Source: Bacteroidia bacterium
GTDB taxonomy: Bacteria > Bacteroidota > Bacteroidia > Chitinophagales > Chitinophagaceae
Assembly (NCBI GenBank): GCA_030426665.1
Contig: JAUHYD010000001.1
Span: 1 to 64,000 of the forward strand
Reading direction: 5' to 3'
DNA length: 64,000 bases
A program made the position numbers and the translations under genes. Numbering within the stretch: the first letter of the stretch is position 1; each line of letters starts with the position of its first letter. Shown here piece by piece: positions 56,982 through 64,000 of the stretch. Under the pieces are notes generated by a model, which saw only the letters and a list, made by a program, of their open reading frames with translations, was not told where the DNA came from and did not search any database.

Positions 56982-57926
56982 TTAAAGCAAACCAAAGGCA
57001 TTATTTTTCCGAAGATACTTATTTCTAATCCGGACAAAATCATTACCATAATCACTTCGTTCAAGATATTCTTTATATAGAAAAGAGTTGTATTTCGACA
57101 AGTAAGTTGCCAAACATGCAGTGGCATTTGCTATATTGTTATCAGACGGAATGGAGATATTCAATTTTAATAGTTCTCTATTGAGGTTTTTATTAACTGA
57201 AAGAAAGTCAATATGAAACAAACTGTTATCTAAGTCAAGGAACGACGAGTCTGCATTATAATTGAGTTTATTTCTAAGCTTTGAAGGAAAGTCGTTCTTA
57301 AATTGAGAAAAAATTGACAGGAGCTTAGTCAACAAAACCAATTCCTCCGTGTCACAATCTGGAATAAGTCCACGAAACGCATTTTCTATTTGAACCCAAT
57401 TAGACTGATGGACATTTTCCCCTTTATAAGTAAGAGTCAATATAATATTACCATGTTCATTTTCCTCTTTAAAACAAAAAAAATAGTTACCACTGTCTAA
57501 TTTTATTGGATCCGAATACATAGCAATCGAAAAACTCTCATACCTGCTCTTTTGCTCTGAACTCAAGAACATAAACCCCTTGTTTAAGAACCTCAAAAAA
57601 CAAACTGCGTTAAAAAAAGCAAAATAGTAAAGTGTGACATAAGACCAACAAGGTGAGCCAGACTTAGATTTCAGCAAATCAACAAATTGTATATGTACCT
57701 TGTTTTGAAAAAGCTCAATATCACAGTGAAGAGCTTTATAATAATCGTCTTTGTTTAACTCAATTTCAATTGATTTGCCAGTAAGTTTTCTTAGTGAAAT
57801 TATTTTGTTTGTAACAACATCCTTAAATGACCAAAATTCATATTTACTTCTTGGAATCCCGAAATGTACCATTGGGAGTAAGAAACGATTTCTTAATGCG
57901 AGAAAACTTTCACCGAGTATTTGCAT
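56982..57926 (-). CDS. Unknown protein, partner of the DGQHR protein
   Basis: 314 residues, no signal peptide. Family not recognised. A hydrophobic helical stretch (about 93-120; CWSYVTLYYFAFFNAVCF then LRFLNKGFMFL) recalls the long YY-x3-A-containing helices of HEPN-type proteins. A C-terminal segment, FVRIRNKYLRKNNAF, has Arg-Asn but lacks the His of the classical HEPN R-x4-6-H nuclease motif. The gene starts 5 bp after the DGQHR gene in the same direction, so the two form one transcript. It is clearly more A+T-rich than its neighbours. HEPN relationship is a guess. Confidence 0.75.
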   Translation of the reverse strand: MQILGESFLALRNRFLLPMVHFGIPRSKYEFWSFKDVVTNKIISLRKLTGKSIEIELNKDDYYKALHCDIELFQNKVHIQFVDLLKSKSGSPCWSYVTLYYFAFFNAVCFLRFLNKGFMFLSSEQKSRYESFSIAMYSDPIKLDSGNYFFCFKEENEHGNIILTLTYKGENVHQSNWVQIENAFRGLIPDCDTEELVLLTKLLSIFSQFKNDFPSKLRNKLNYNADSSFLDLDNSLFHIDFLSVNKNLNRELLKLNISIPSDNNIANATACLATYLSKYNSFLYKEYLERSDYGNDFVRIRNKYLRKNNAFGLL

Positions 57927-57931
57927 AAGTA

Positions 57932-58972
57932 TTAGAAAAGAGAGCTACTATTCAAGTCGTGATATTTGTTGTTGTATTCATTTAATTCGCTACGCATGTC
58001 GTCAACAACTTTCTGAAACGTAGCATTACTTGTCCCAGTATACGAATCAAAACTCAACCTTGAGATTGGCTCAAGCGAATTCACAATCGACTCACTTTTC
58101 AAATCTGAATACGACCCTAGAGTTTTATCAATAACTTCATTGAAAATTGCGAACACTGCCCTAAATAAAATTGAGTTGGTCAGTTTTGCCTTGTCAGACT
58201 TACTCTTTCTGAAAACTTTCTCTGCAGCTTCGAGGTAGTTCATTACTCCTTTACAAACAGTTTCGTTGTCTTTATTCTGAAAAAATCCACTTTCGAACAA
58301 AGCAGTTGTTGCCTGATTAAAAGCAGTTCTAGATATTTTTCCAACTCGACTTTTTTCGGCAGACATCAAACCAGCTAACACACTCTTCTTATTCAAGCTA
58401 TCAAAAAGTTGTCTCTGCCTATCCTCAAGCTTAGTCTCGATACCTGCCAAATTCTTTATATCGAGAATGAGCGTTTTTGGGACTCCCTTTTGAGTAGTGT
58501 TGATATCAATAAACAACTTAACCTCATTGGATACATTTAGCTTATTGAAGATCACAACTGGAATACAGTGCTTATTCCTTGAAGATATAAGTCCCCATAA
58601 ACGGTGCTGCCCATCGAGAACCATAAAACTTCGAGAGTTCGTTACAAAGGAGACTTTATTGGAGTTTCTATCAAAACTAAATTTGGCAGAGTCTTGTGCA
58701 CTTAGTATTAGTGCGGAGGGTATAATCCCTTTAACTTCATCTAAATACTTTGTGATATCTTTTGCCCTAGACTCATTTAGCGACCGTTGAAAACCTTTTT
58801 CTGGATTTTCCTCACGCCGAGAAACAAAACAAGTACTTTTTAGAATATCGTTTGGCAAAACAACAACGTAGAATTCGGTACTATTTTGTTTACAAGTAAG
58901 AGCGTCAAACCTAACAGCTCTTACTGAACTAAAACTACTTACTCTTTTTGCCGCTTTCTTTACTGTTCCCAT
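57932..58972 (-). CDS. DGQHR-domain protein (DndB-related superfamily)
   Basis: 346 residues. The defining motif is MVLDGQHRLWGL (Asp120-Arg124). The typical flanking elements are also present: LNESRAKDITKYLDE upstream (about 65-79) and FIDINTTQKGV downstream (about 154-164). A basic N-terminus (MGTVKKAAKR) is followed by a beta-rich core and a helical C-terminal half. DGQHR proteins include DndB, which controls DNA phosphorothioation genes, and many members encoded in genomic islands. No dndC/D/E or other dnd gene is adjacent. The role in this pair is unknown; a DNA-related or defence function is inference. A leader with TATATTTA precedes it. Confidence 0.88.
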   Translation of the reverse strand: MGTVKKAAKRVSSFSSVRAVRFDALTCKQNSTEFYVVVLPNDILKSTCFVSRREENPEKGFQRSLNESRAKDITKYLDEVKGIIPSALILSAQDSAKFSFDRNSNKVSFVTNSRSFMVLDGQHRLWGLISSRNKHCIPVVIFNKLNVSNEVKLFIDINTTQKGVPKTLILDIKNLAGIETKLEDRQRQLFDSLNKKSVLAGLMSAEKSRVGKISRTAFNQATTALFESGFFQNKDNETVCKGVMNYLEAAEKVFRKSKSDKAKLTNSILFRAVFAIFNEVIDKTLGSYSDLKSESIVNSLEPISRLSFDSYTGTSNATFQKVVDDMRSELNEYNNKYHDLNSSSLF

Positions 58973-59176
58973 AGAAATAAAAAAGTAAATATATATATAT
59001 TTTTACCAAACCCCAAAATATGAATCTATATTCCTAGATGAAACGATTCAACATAAAATTGTCTTCCAGAATTCTATACTACTTTCGTTAGGCGGATTTT
59101 CACATTTATCGTAAAACAGATAAAGCATCTTAACTCAAAAAACACCCGTTAATAGCTACACCCCTTCTTCATTTAC

Positions 59177-59650
59177 TCAAATCCCACTTACTATCTTCTT
59201 CACCTCACGCTCTGTTACCTGCCCTTCAATAAATTTTTTAAACTGTTTACCGGTATTGATAACTACAGTCGCGGGGATGGAGCCTTGCCAGGACTTATCG
59301 ACCTTTGGTACAAAGTCATTGGGGTTGGTATCAGTAAGCCATATCACCTCCGGGGTCAGCCGCTTACGTTGTACAAACGTCTGTAATCGCAGCGGGTAAT
59401 TTTCTTTAAAATCGAGGCTTACCAGAATCACTTTTACAGGTTTGCCCGCATAGTGCCTGTTCAATTTATTGAACTCCGGCAACTCCTGTACACAAGGCGC
59501 ACACCATGTTGCCCAGAAGTTCACAATATAGGTGGTATCCTTTGATGACGCATACTTGATTATATCATCGATGCTCATGGCAGCAATCTGCTGCGCCTGT
59601 CCGCAATAGCAAAAAGCACATGCCAGAGCTGTAAATAAAAAACGCTTCAT
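59177..59650 (-). CDS. TlpA-like thioredoxin-fold protein
   Basis: 157 residues. Signal peptide 1-19 (MKRFLFTALACAFCYCGQA), then one thioredoxin domain with the redox-active Cys pair in FWATWCAPCVQELPEF (about 46-61) and the cis-Pro region in SIPATVVINTGKQF. It should act as a periplasmic disulfide reductase, for example in cytochrome c maturation or protein repair. A near-consensus -7 box (TACCTTTA, 59676-59683 reverse) precedes it. Confidence 0.92.
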   Translation of the reverse strand: MKRFLFTALACAFCYCGQAQQIAAMSIDDIIKYASSKDTTYIVNFWATWCAPCVQELPEFNKLNRHYAGKPVKVILVSLDFKENYPLRLQTFVQRKRLTPEVIWLTDTNPNDFVPKVDKSWQGSIPATVVINTGKQFKKFIEGQVTEREVKKIVSGI

Positions 59651-59760
59651 ATTCGCAATATATTAGCCTTAGATATAAAGGTACAGATGAAATGAACACA
59701 ACCACAATAATTAACTTTTCGTGTGTTTCTGCTATATTTACTTATACAAACCAAAACGCA

Positions 59761-60138
59761 ATGGCTTCTTCATTCCTCGGACTTCGTACTGTCGTTTACA
59801 AGACAACTGACCTATCGGCAGCTAAAGAATGGTATGCTGACGTATTGGGCATACAGCCCTACTTCGACGAACCATTTTATGTAGGGTTTAATGTAGGTGG
59901 ATATGAACTGGGGCTACACCCGGCAGAGGGCACACCACCGGAAGACGCCGAACCATTAGCCACCACCTATTGGGGCGTTAACGACGTAGAAGGCGTCTAT
60001 AATAAGCTAATAGCCGCTGGTGGCACTCCTGTGGAGCAACCAAGTAATGTAGGCGGTGCTATAGTTGTAGCATCAGTAAGAGACCCGTGGGGAAATATTT
60101 TCGGCATCATTTACAATCCTGATTTTTCACTCGGTTAA
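59761..60138 (+). CDS. VOC-family (glyoxalase/dioxygenase fold) protein
   Basis: 125 residues from ATG 59761 (MASSFLGLRTVVYKTTDLSA); the frame extends to 59692 but the fold begins here and a TATATTTA -7-like box lies near 59733. Two paired beta-alpha-beta-beta-beta modules are present. Possible metal ligands: a Glu in VGGYELGLHP, and Asp/Asn in SVRDPWGNIFGII near the end. Cytoplasmic; substrate unknown. The stop is 10 bp before the serine hydrolase gene, so the two are likely cotranscribed. Confidence 0.85.
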   Translation: MASSFLGLRTVVYKTTDLSAAKEWYADVLGIQPYFDEPFYVGFNVGGYELGLHPAEGTPPEDAEPLATTYWGVNDVEGVYNKLIAAGGTPVEQPSNVGGAIVVASVRDPWGNIFGIIYNPDFSLG

Positions 60139-60148
60139 AACTTCTGAA

Positions 60149-61258
60149 ATGACATTGAAAAAACTGCTGCTTACCTCATTTGCCTTTGCTCTATTGGCAG
60201 GGCTGAGTGCTTGCCATGTAGGGCGTTTTTTCATCTGGAATTTTGCTGACATACACGACAATAAGAAGTTTGCAGAAGCTTCAATTCCAAAAGGAGCAAA
60301 TACTTTTACGTTTGCCGAGAACACCAACAAAAGCGTTGTGAAACTCCCAAAAAAAGTATCCATAAAAAAGCGGGAATACACCTTCGATGAACTACTACAC
60401 AAGACTAAAACTGTTGCCTTTCTGGTTATTAGAAATGACACACTGCTCCATCAAAAATACCTGAATGGCTATACAGAATCGACAATTGTCCCTTCGTTCT
60501 CTGTTGCGAAATCTTTTACATCTATGCTCGTCGGCATAGCCATTGGCGAAGGAAAAATAGAAAGTGTGCACGACCCGGTTACCAAGTATCTGCCGGAACT
60601 TAAAAAAGCAGGATTTGAAAAAGTAACTATTGAGCATCTGCTCAATATGCGTTCCGGCATAAAGTCGAATGAAAGCTATTTCAACCCGTTTGCCGGGATT
60701 GCAAAACTCTACTACGGGCGCAATCTGAAAAAATACATACGAAAACTAAAAACAGAAAAAGATCCGGGCGGTGCATTCAACTACCAAAGTGTTAATACTC
60801 AGGTATTAGCGTTAATCGTAGAACGCGCAACACACAAGTCGCTACCGGAATATATGGAAGAGAATATATGGAAGTACATTGGTGCCAAATACGATGCAGG
60901 CTGGAGTATAGACAGCCGTAAGCATCAGGAGGCAAAGGCTTTCTGCTGCTTTAATGCCCGACCAATAGATTTCGCAAAAATGGGAAGACTCTATCTAAAT
61001 AATGGAAACTGGAACGGCAAACAGTTGGTTCCTGCCGATTGGGTAGAACAGTCATTAAAAGTAGAAAATACGAAGAAGGGCGTTAGCTATACTTATCAGT
61101 GGTGGCACACGAAACCTAATGACTTTTTTGCAGACGGGCTTTTAGGTCAGTATATATATGTATTGCCGGAGAAGAATATAATTATCGTTCGCATGGGCAA
61201 GAAGGAGGGCATTCCCGTATGGACGAGGTTGCTTCGCTCAATTGCGGAGCAAAACTAG
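60149..61258 (+). CDS. Serine hydrolase of the beta-lactamase (class C/PBP) family, lipoprotein
   Basis: 369 residues. Lipoprotein signal ending LAGLSAC (lipidated Cys at residue 22). The catalytic domain has Ser-x-x-Lys in FSVAKSFTSMLVGIA (about 117-131) and Tyr-x-x-Asn in NYQSVNTQVLALIVE (about 211-225). The third motif is modified: the usual HTG region reads GLLGQYIYVLPEKNIIIV. It is probably a periplasmic esterase or peptidase rather than an antibiotic-inactivating enzyme. It follows the VOC gene by 10 bp. Confidence 0.88.
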   Translation: MTLKKLLLTSFAFALLAGLSACHVGRFFIWNFADIHDNKKFAEASIPKGANTFTFAENTNKSVVKLPKKVSIKKREYTFDELLHKTKTVAFLVIRNDTLLHQKYLNGYTESTIVPSFSVAKSFTSMLVGIAIGEGKIESVHDPVTKYLPELKKAGFEKVTIEHLLNMRSGIKSNESYFNPFAGIAKLYYGRNLKKYIRKLKTEKDPGGAFNYQSVNTQVLALIVERATHKSLPEYMEENIWKYIGAKYDAGWSIDSRKHQEAKAFCCFNARPIDFAKMGRLYLNNGNWNGKQLVPADWVEQSLKVENTKKGVSYTYQWWHTKPNDFFADGLLGQYIYVLPEKNIIIVRMGKKEGIPVWTRLLRSIAEQN

Positions 61259-61321
61259 ATGATTGCCTTTTTATAATGCGAGGGAGAAGATTTCAAAACG
61301 GAGCGCATTGAATTCGAGGTA

Positions 61322-62647
61322 CTAATGCAACTTACTAATCCATTGCTCGGGATTCAGTTTAATGATTTTACCTTTCGAATCCATTTTCCAAATCTGAAAA
61401 TTCACAACAGGAAGGTCTTCTTCGTCTAAGGTCACCTTTCCTAAAACTTCTTTTACTCTAACTACGTCTCCAATATCTACCGACACTTTTTCCAGTCCGC
61501 GATAAACCGTAAAATAGTTACCATGTTTTACCATGACAATTTTACTACTACCTATGACAGAAAAAATGCGTTTGACCGTTCCTTCAAATACACATCTCAC
61601 ATCTGCATTTTCAGATGTTTGGATACTAACTCCAGCATTTTCAATCTTCACAGATGGGTATAGGGGATGGGAATGCACGCCGAAGTGGTCTATGACGTAA
61701 CCTTTCTCGACCGGCCAATACATCTTACCCATATTTTCTGCAAAGTTATCCGCCAGCTTTATGTCGCTTGGGGTCAGCATCAGCTCTATGTCATCATGCT
61801 CTTTGGGCGTCGACTCCGGAATAGTGTTTACTGCCACTCCTCCACTAGAGGGCTTGCCCTCCGAAACCTTAATTTTCGACTCATTTGCCTTTGCAGCTGC
61901 CTTAGCAGATTTTGCCATCTCGCGCTCAATCAAATCCTTAATTGCCTTATTGATACGCTCAGTAATTTTCCTGTTCTTCTCTATATCTGCCCGTAATTTA
62001 TGCTCTTTGCCCTTTAGCCCATCAATTACCTTGTTGGTTTGGTTCTTCTCCTTCTCCAGTACATTTTTCTGCTCTTCTTCTGTCACCAACAGCTTGTCTT
62101 TCGCTGTTTTCTCAGCATTAAGCGTGCCAATCTTTTCCGTTAACTTTTGCTGTGTACGATGTATTTCATCAACCTGTGACTTTCTGAAATCTCTAAATTT
62201 CTTCAGGTATTTCATTCTCCGCATTGCTTCATTAAAATCGCGAGAAGAAAAAATAAACGCCAGCATATCGTAGGAACTGCGGGAGGTGTAGGAATACCTT
62301 ATAGACTGGGCATAACTTATTTTAAGTTGCTCCAGCTTTTGTTTTAGTGTCTGCACTTCTCTTGATGACTTACGAATATCCTTATTGATATACTGCATCT
62401 CGTGGTTGATATTCCGGATAAGTCGCTGACGATCACGTAGCTTATTTTGCAGTGCCCGCAACTCACCCATTGTTGCGCGCTTATCATTCTTAATGGCTTC
62501 TAATTGCTTTTCCGTTTCCCGAATGGCTTCCAGAATTTCCTTTCGCTTAGCCATATAGGTTTCCTTAGACTCGCCATACTGAACTTGCTGCTGGGCAAAT
62601 GCACCGGCAGAGCAACAAAACAATATAATACAAAGGAATACACGCAT
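61322..62647 (-). CDS. EnvC-like coiled-coil protein with degenerate M23/LytM domain
   Basis: 441 residues from ATG 62647 (MRVFLCIILFCCSAGAFAQ); a longer frame reaches 62695, but the promoter lies between. A long periplasmic coiled coil fills about 25-240 (KQLEAIKNDKRATMGELRAL, etc.), then a low-complexity linker, then a LytM-type domain at about 325-441. The zinc ligands look lost: KIENAGVSIQT occupies the H-x3-D position and VVNFQIWK the H-x-H position. This fits an activator of cell-wall amidases in division, like EnvC, instead of an active endopeptidase. Confidence 0.9.
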   Translation of the reverse strand: MRVFLCIILFCCSAGAFAQQQVQYGESKETYMAKRKEILEAIRETEKQLEAIKNDKRATMGELRALQNKLRDRQRLIRNINHEMQYINKDIRKSSREVQTLKQKLEQLKISYAQSIRYSYTSRSSYDMLAFIFSSRDFNEAMRRMKYLKKFRDFRKSQVDEIHRTQQKLTEKIGTLNAEKTAKDKLLVTEEEQKNVLEKEKNQTNKVIDGLKGKEHKLRADIEKNRKITERINKAIKDLIEREMAKSAKAAAKANESKIKVSEGKPSSGGVAVNTIPESTPKEHDDIELMLTPSDIKLADNFAENMGKMYWPVEKGYVIDHFGVHSHPLYPSVKIENAGVSIQTSENADVRCVFEGTVKRIFSVIGSSKIVMVKHGNYFTVYRGLEKVSVDIGDVVRVKEVLGKVTLDEEDLPVVNFQIWKMDSKGKIIKLNPEQWISKLH

Positions 62648-62666
62648 AGAGGTCGCAGAATAAGCG

Positions 62667-62674
62667 CAAAAGTA
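62667..62674 (-). promoter_or_regulatory. -7 box for the EnvC-like gene
   Basis: The reverse strand reads TACTTTTG, a perfect TAxxTTTG, 20 bp upstream of ATG 62647. It excludes ATG 62695 as the main start. Confidence 0.65.
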
Positions 62675-62804
62675 ACCAAATATAGCCCCCTTCATGTTCT
62701 TTTTGCCGTTTTTAGGACGATTTTATAAACTTTTTCCATAAAAATTTACGAATGGCCTACTAATTGACCGACCTTTGCTTTCCTTTGTTTTAAAGTTATT
62801 TCTT

Positions 62805-63680
62805 ATGTTATATTCGATGACCGGCTTCGGACGGGCAGAAGCTACAGTAAACCACAGACAAATAGTAGTAGAACTTAAGGCCCTGAACGGCAAACAGTTT
62901 GATGTAAACACCAAATTGCCACCTATTCTCCGGTCCTGGGAATTAGATATACGTTCTATGCTATCAAACCTGCTTATGCGTGGAACGATAGACCTTACCA
63001 TTACCGTAAAACAGGAAGGAGCATCGAAGCCCATGGTCATTAATACCGACCTAGCGTTATTTTATTATCAGGGCATGCAACAAATAGCACAAAAAACAGG
63101 TGTACCGGAAGATAATGTCTTGTCTACGCTAATGCGAATGCCGGAGATTGTTGCTCCAGACCAGGATGTACTACCCGAAGAAGAGTGGGAACACGTGAAA
63201 AAAGTAATTGTACAGGCGGCCAATGACCTGATGGAACATAGAAAGCGCGAGGGGGAAGCAATGCGTAAAGATATTACCAGCCGCATCACCAATATCGACA
63301 AACTACATGAAAGCATTCTGCCATTGGAGTCTGAACGTATTGAGCGAGTACGCACCCGTATCAATCAGTGGCTGGAAGATATGGTGAGCAAGGAAAAGAT
63401 AGATGAAAACAGATTTGAGCAAGAAATGATTTACTATCTGGAACGTATGGATTTCTCCGAAGAAAAAATAAGACTGAAGCAACACTGCCAATACATTACA
63501 GATACCATCAACGAGAACGACCTTGCTATAGGTCGCAAACTAAACTTCATTCTTCAGGAAATAGGACGGGAAATAAATACGCTCGGCTCAAAGGCGAACC
63601 ATGCTGTGATTCAGCAAATAGTCATCAACATGAAGGACGAACTGGAAAAAGCAAAGGAGCAGGTACTGAACATACTGTAG
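62805..63680 (+). CDS. yicC: YicC-family endoribonuclease
   Basis: 291 residues from ATG 62805 (MLYSMTGFGRAEATVNHRQI), the canonical YicC start; ten further codons upstream are unlikely. The N-terminal domain carries MTGFGRAE and LKALNGKQFDVNTKLP. The C-terminal helical domain ends LNFILQEIGREINTLGSKAN, then HAVIQQIVINMKDELEKAKE, then VLNIL, the conserved E-x-N-T-x-x-S/G-K tail. The family is a conserved bacterial stress-related ribonuclease, known in E. coli to cleave small RNA. Its stop is 3 bp from that of the convergent Omp85-family gene. Confidence 0.95.
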   Translation: MLYSMTGFGRAEATVNHRQIVVELKALNGKQFDVNTKLPPILRSWELDIRSMLSNLLMRGTIDLTITVKQEGASKPMVINTDLALFYYQGMQQIAQKTGVPEDNVLSTLMRMPEIVAPDQDVLPEEEWEHVKKVIVQAANDLMEHRKREGEAMRKDITSRITNIDKLHESILPLESERIERVRTRINQWLEDMVSKEKIDENRFEQEMIYYLERMDFSEEKIRLKQHCQYITDTINENDLAIGRKLNFILQEIGREINTLGSKANHAVIQQIVINMKDELEKAKEQVLNIL

Positions 63681-63683
63681 CCG

Positions 63684-64000
63684 CTAAAACGGATAACCAA
63701 TAGCAATATTGAGGATCATATTTTTTCTCCTCCAGTCTTTGTCAGAAAAATCTATGTCTCGGACTACCCAACGCTGACCTTCACTCAGCCATGGCTTACG
63801 GACAGGAATACCTAAATCAAAACGGAGCAGAAGAATACTAAAGTCGAACCGGAGCCCCACACCTAGTTCTACAGCCAGCTGCTTATAAAAGTCGGAGGTA
63901 AACTTTCCACCGGGAAAGTCGGGATTGCTTCTGTATTGCCAGATATTACCGACATCAACAAATAGTCCTGCATGCAGAAAATTGTAAATCCGCTGCCGCA
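63684..64000 (-). CDS. Omp85/BamA-TamA family outer-membrane protein, C-terminal part
   Basis: The reverse frame from the right edge to the TAG at 63684-63686 encodes 104+ residues. It has the C-terminal barrel signature of the surface antigen D15 family: FLHAGLFVDVGNIW, ELGVGLRFDFSILLLRFDLG (the last strands with R-x-D), IPVRKPWLSEGQRW, and a final strand ILNIAIGYPF ending in the aromatic Phe. It is probably a TamA/TamL-like or BamA-like insertase/translocase. The 5' part is outside the window, so the N-terminal POTRA domains and exact subfamily are unknown. It is convergent with yicC. Confidence 0.85.
   Translation of the reverse strand, partial: RQRIYNFLHAGLFVDVGNIWQYRSNPDFPGGKFTSDFYKQLAVELGVGLRFDFSILLLRFDLGIPVRKPWLSEGQRWVVRDIDFSDKDWRRKNMILNIAIGYPF

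Overview
The window is chromosomal DNA from a Bacteroidota bacterium, most likely of the Chitinophagales/Chitinophagaceae type (inference). The evidence is internal. Many secreted proteins carry type IX secretion (T9SS) type A C-terminal sorting domains. Promoters match the Bacteroidota -7 box TAxxTTTG. There is a DUF6089-type outer-membrane barrel, OmpA proteins with thrombospondin type 3 repeats, a corrinoid-uptake operon behind a cobalamin riboswitch, and frequent TTG or near-leaderless starts. No tRNA, rRNA, CRISPR array, intact transposase or integrase was seen.

Layout. 1-6280: the 5' 6.3 kb of a giant secreted adhesin with at least fourteen ~89-residue repeats (reverse strand, runs off the left edge). 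6.8-8.4 kb: a small lipoprotein and a MarR regulator. 8.4-13.8 kb: a vitamin B12 locus made of promoter, cobalamin riboswitch, DUF4465 surface protein, second T9SS surface protein, BtuG-like beta-propeller lipoprotein and BtuB-like TonB-dependent receptor. 13.8-15.1 kb: an ECF sigma factor and a peroxiredoxin-like protein. 15.2-20.1 kb: a PKD-like-repeat T9SS protein followed by an OmpA protein. 20.6-22.9 kb: signal peptidase I, then an ECF sigma factor and its probable membrane anti-sigma partner. 23.2-30.3 kb: two tandem giant NHL-repeat T9SS paralogues whose 3' halves are nearly identical. 30.4-34.3 kb: a PAS/H-box protein, a flippase, an orphan 2-oxoacid:ferredoxin oxidoreductase beta subunit and a small exported protein.

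34.3-39.6 kb looks accessory. It has stacked hairpins, a degraded repeated element, an unusual Cys-containing IGGG-repeat protein without a signal peptide, a third NHL protein, a GT9-like glycosyltransferase and a 147-bp direct repeat. 39.6-41.4 kb encodes an ECF sigma factor and an anti-sigma-like protein fused to a trypsin-like protease. 41.6-46.2 kb holds a small secreted protein, glycine decarboxylase GcvP and a DUF6089 barrel. 46.3-51.7 kb is a surface-glycan set: GNAT, DegT-like aminotransferase, WbqC, GT2 and a TMTC-like membrane protein with TPRs. 51.8-56.3 kb: SAM hydroxide adenosyltransferase, LpxD, a class D beta-lactamase and CTP synthase.

56.4-59.0 kb is a small AT-rich island with a second copy of the repeated element, a protein fragment, and a two-gene cassette of a DGQHR-domain protein plus a protein of unknown family. 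This cassette is the best candidate for an undescribed, possibly defence-related, system. 59.2-64 kb returns to housekeeping and envelope genes: a TlpA-like thioredoxin, a VOC protein, a serine hydrolase, an EnvC-like degenerate M23 protein, YicC, and the 3' end of an Omp85/BamA-family gene.

The unifying theme is the cell envelope: T9SS cargo, TonB uptake, surface glycans, and three sigma-factor loci, two of which have an adjacent anti-sigma candidate.
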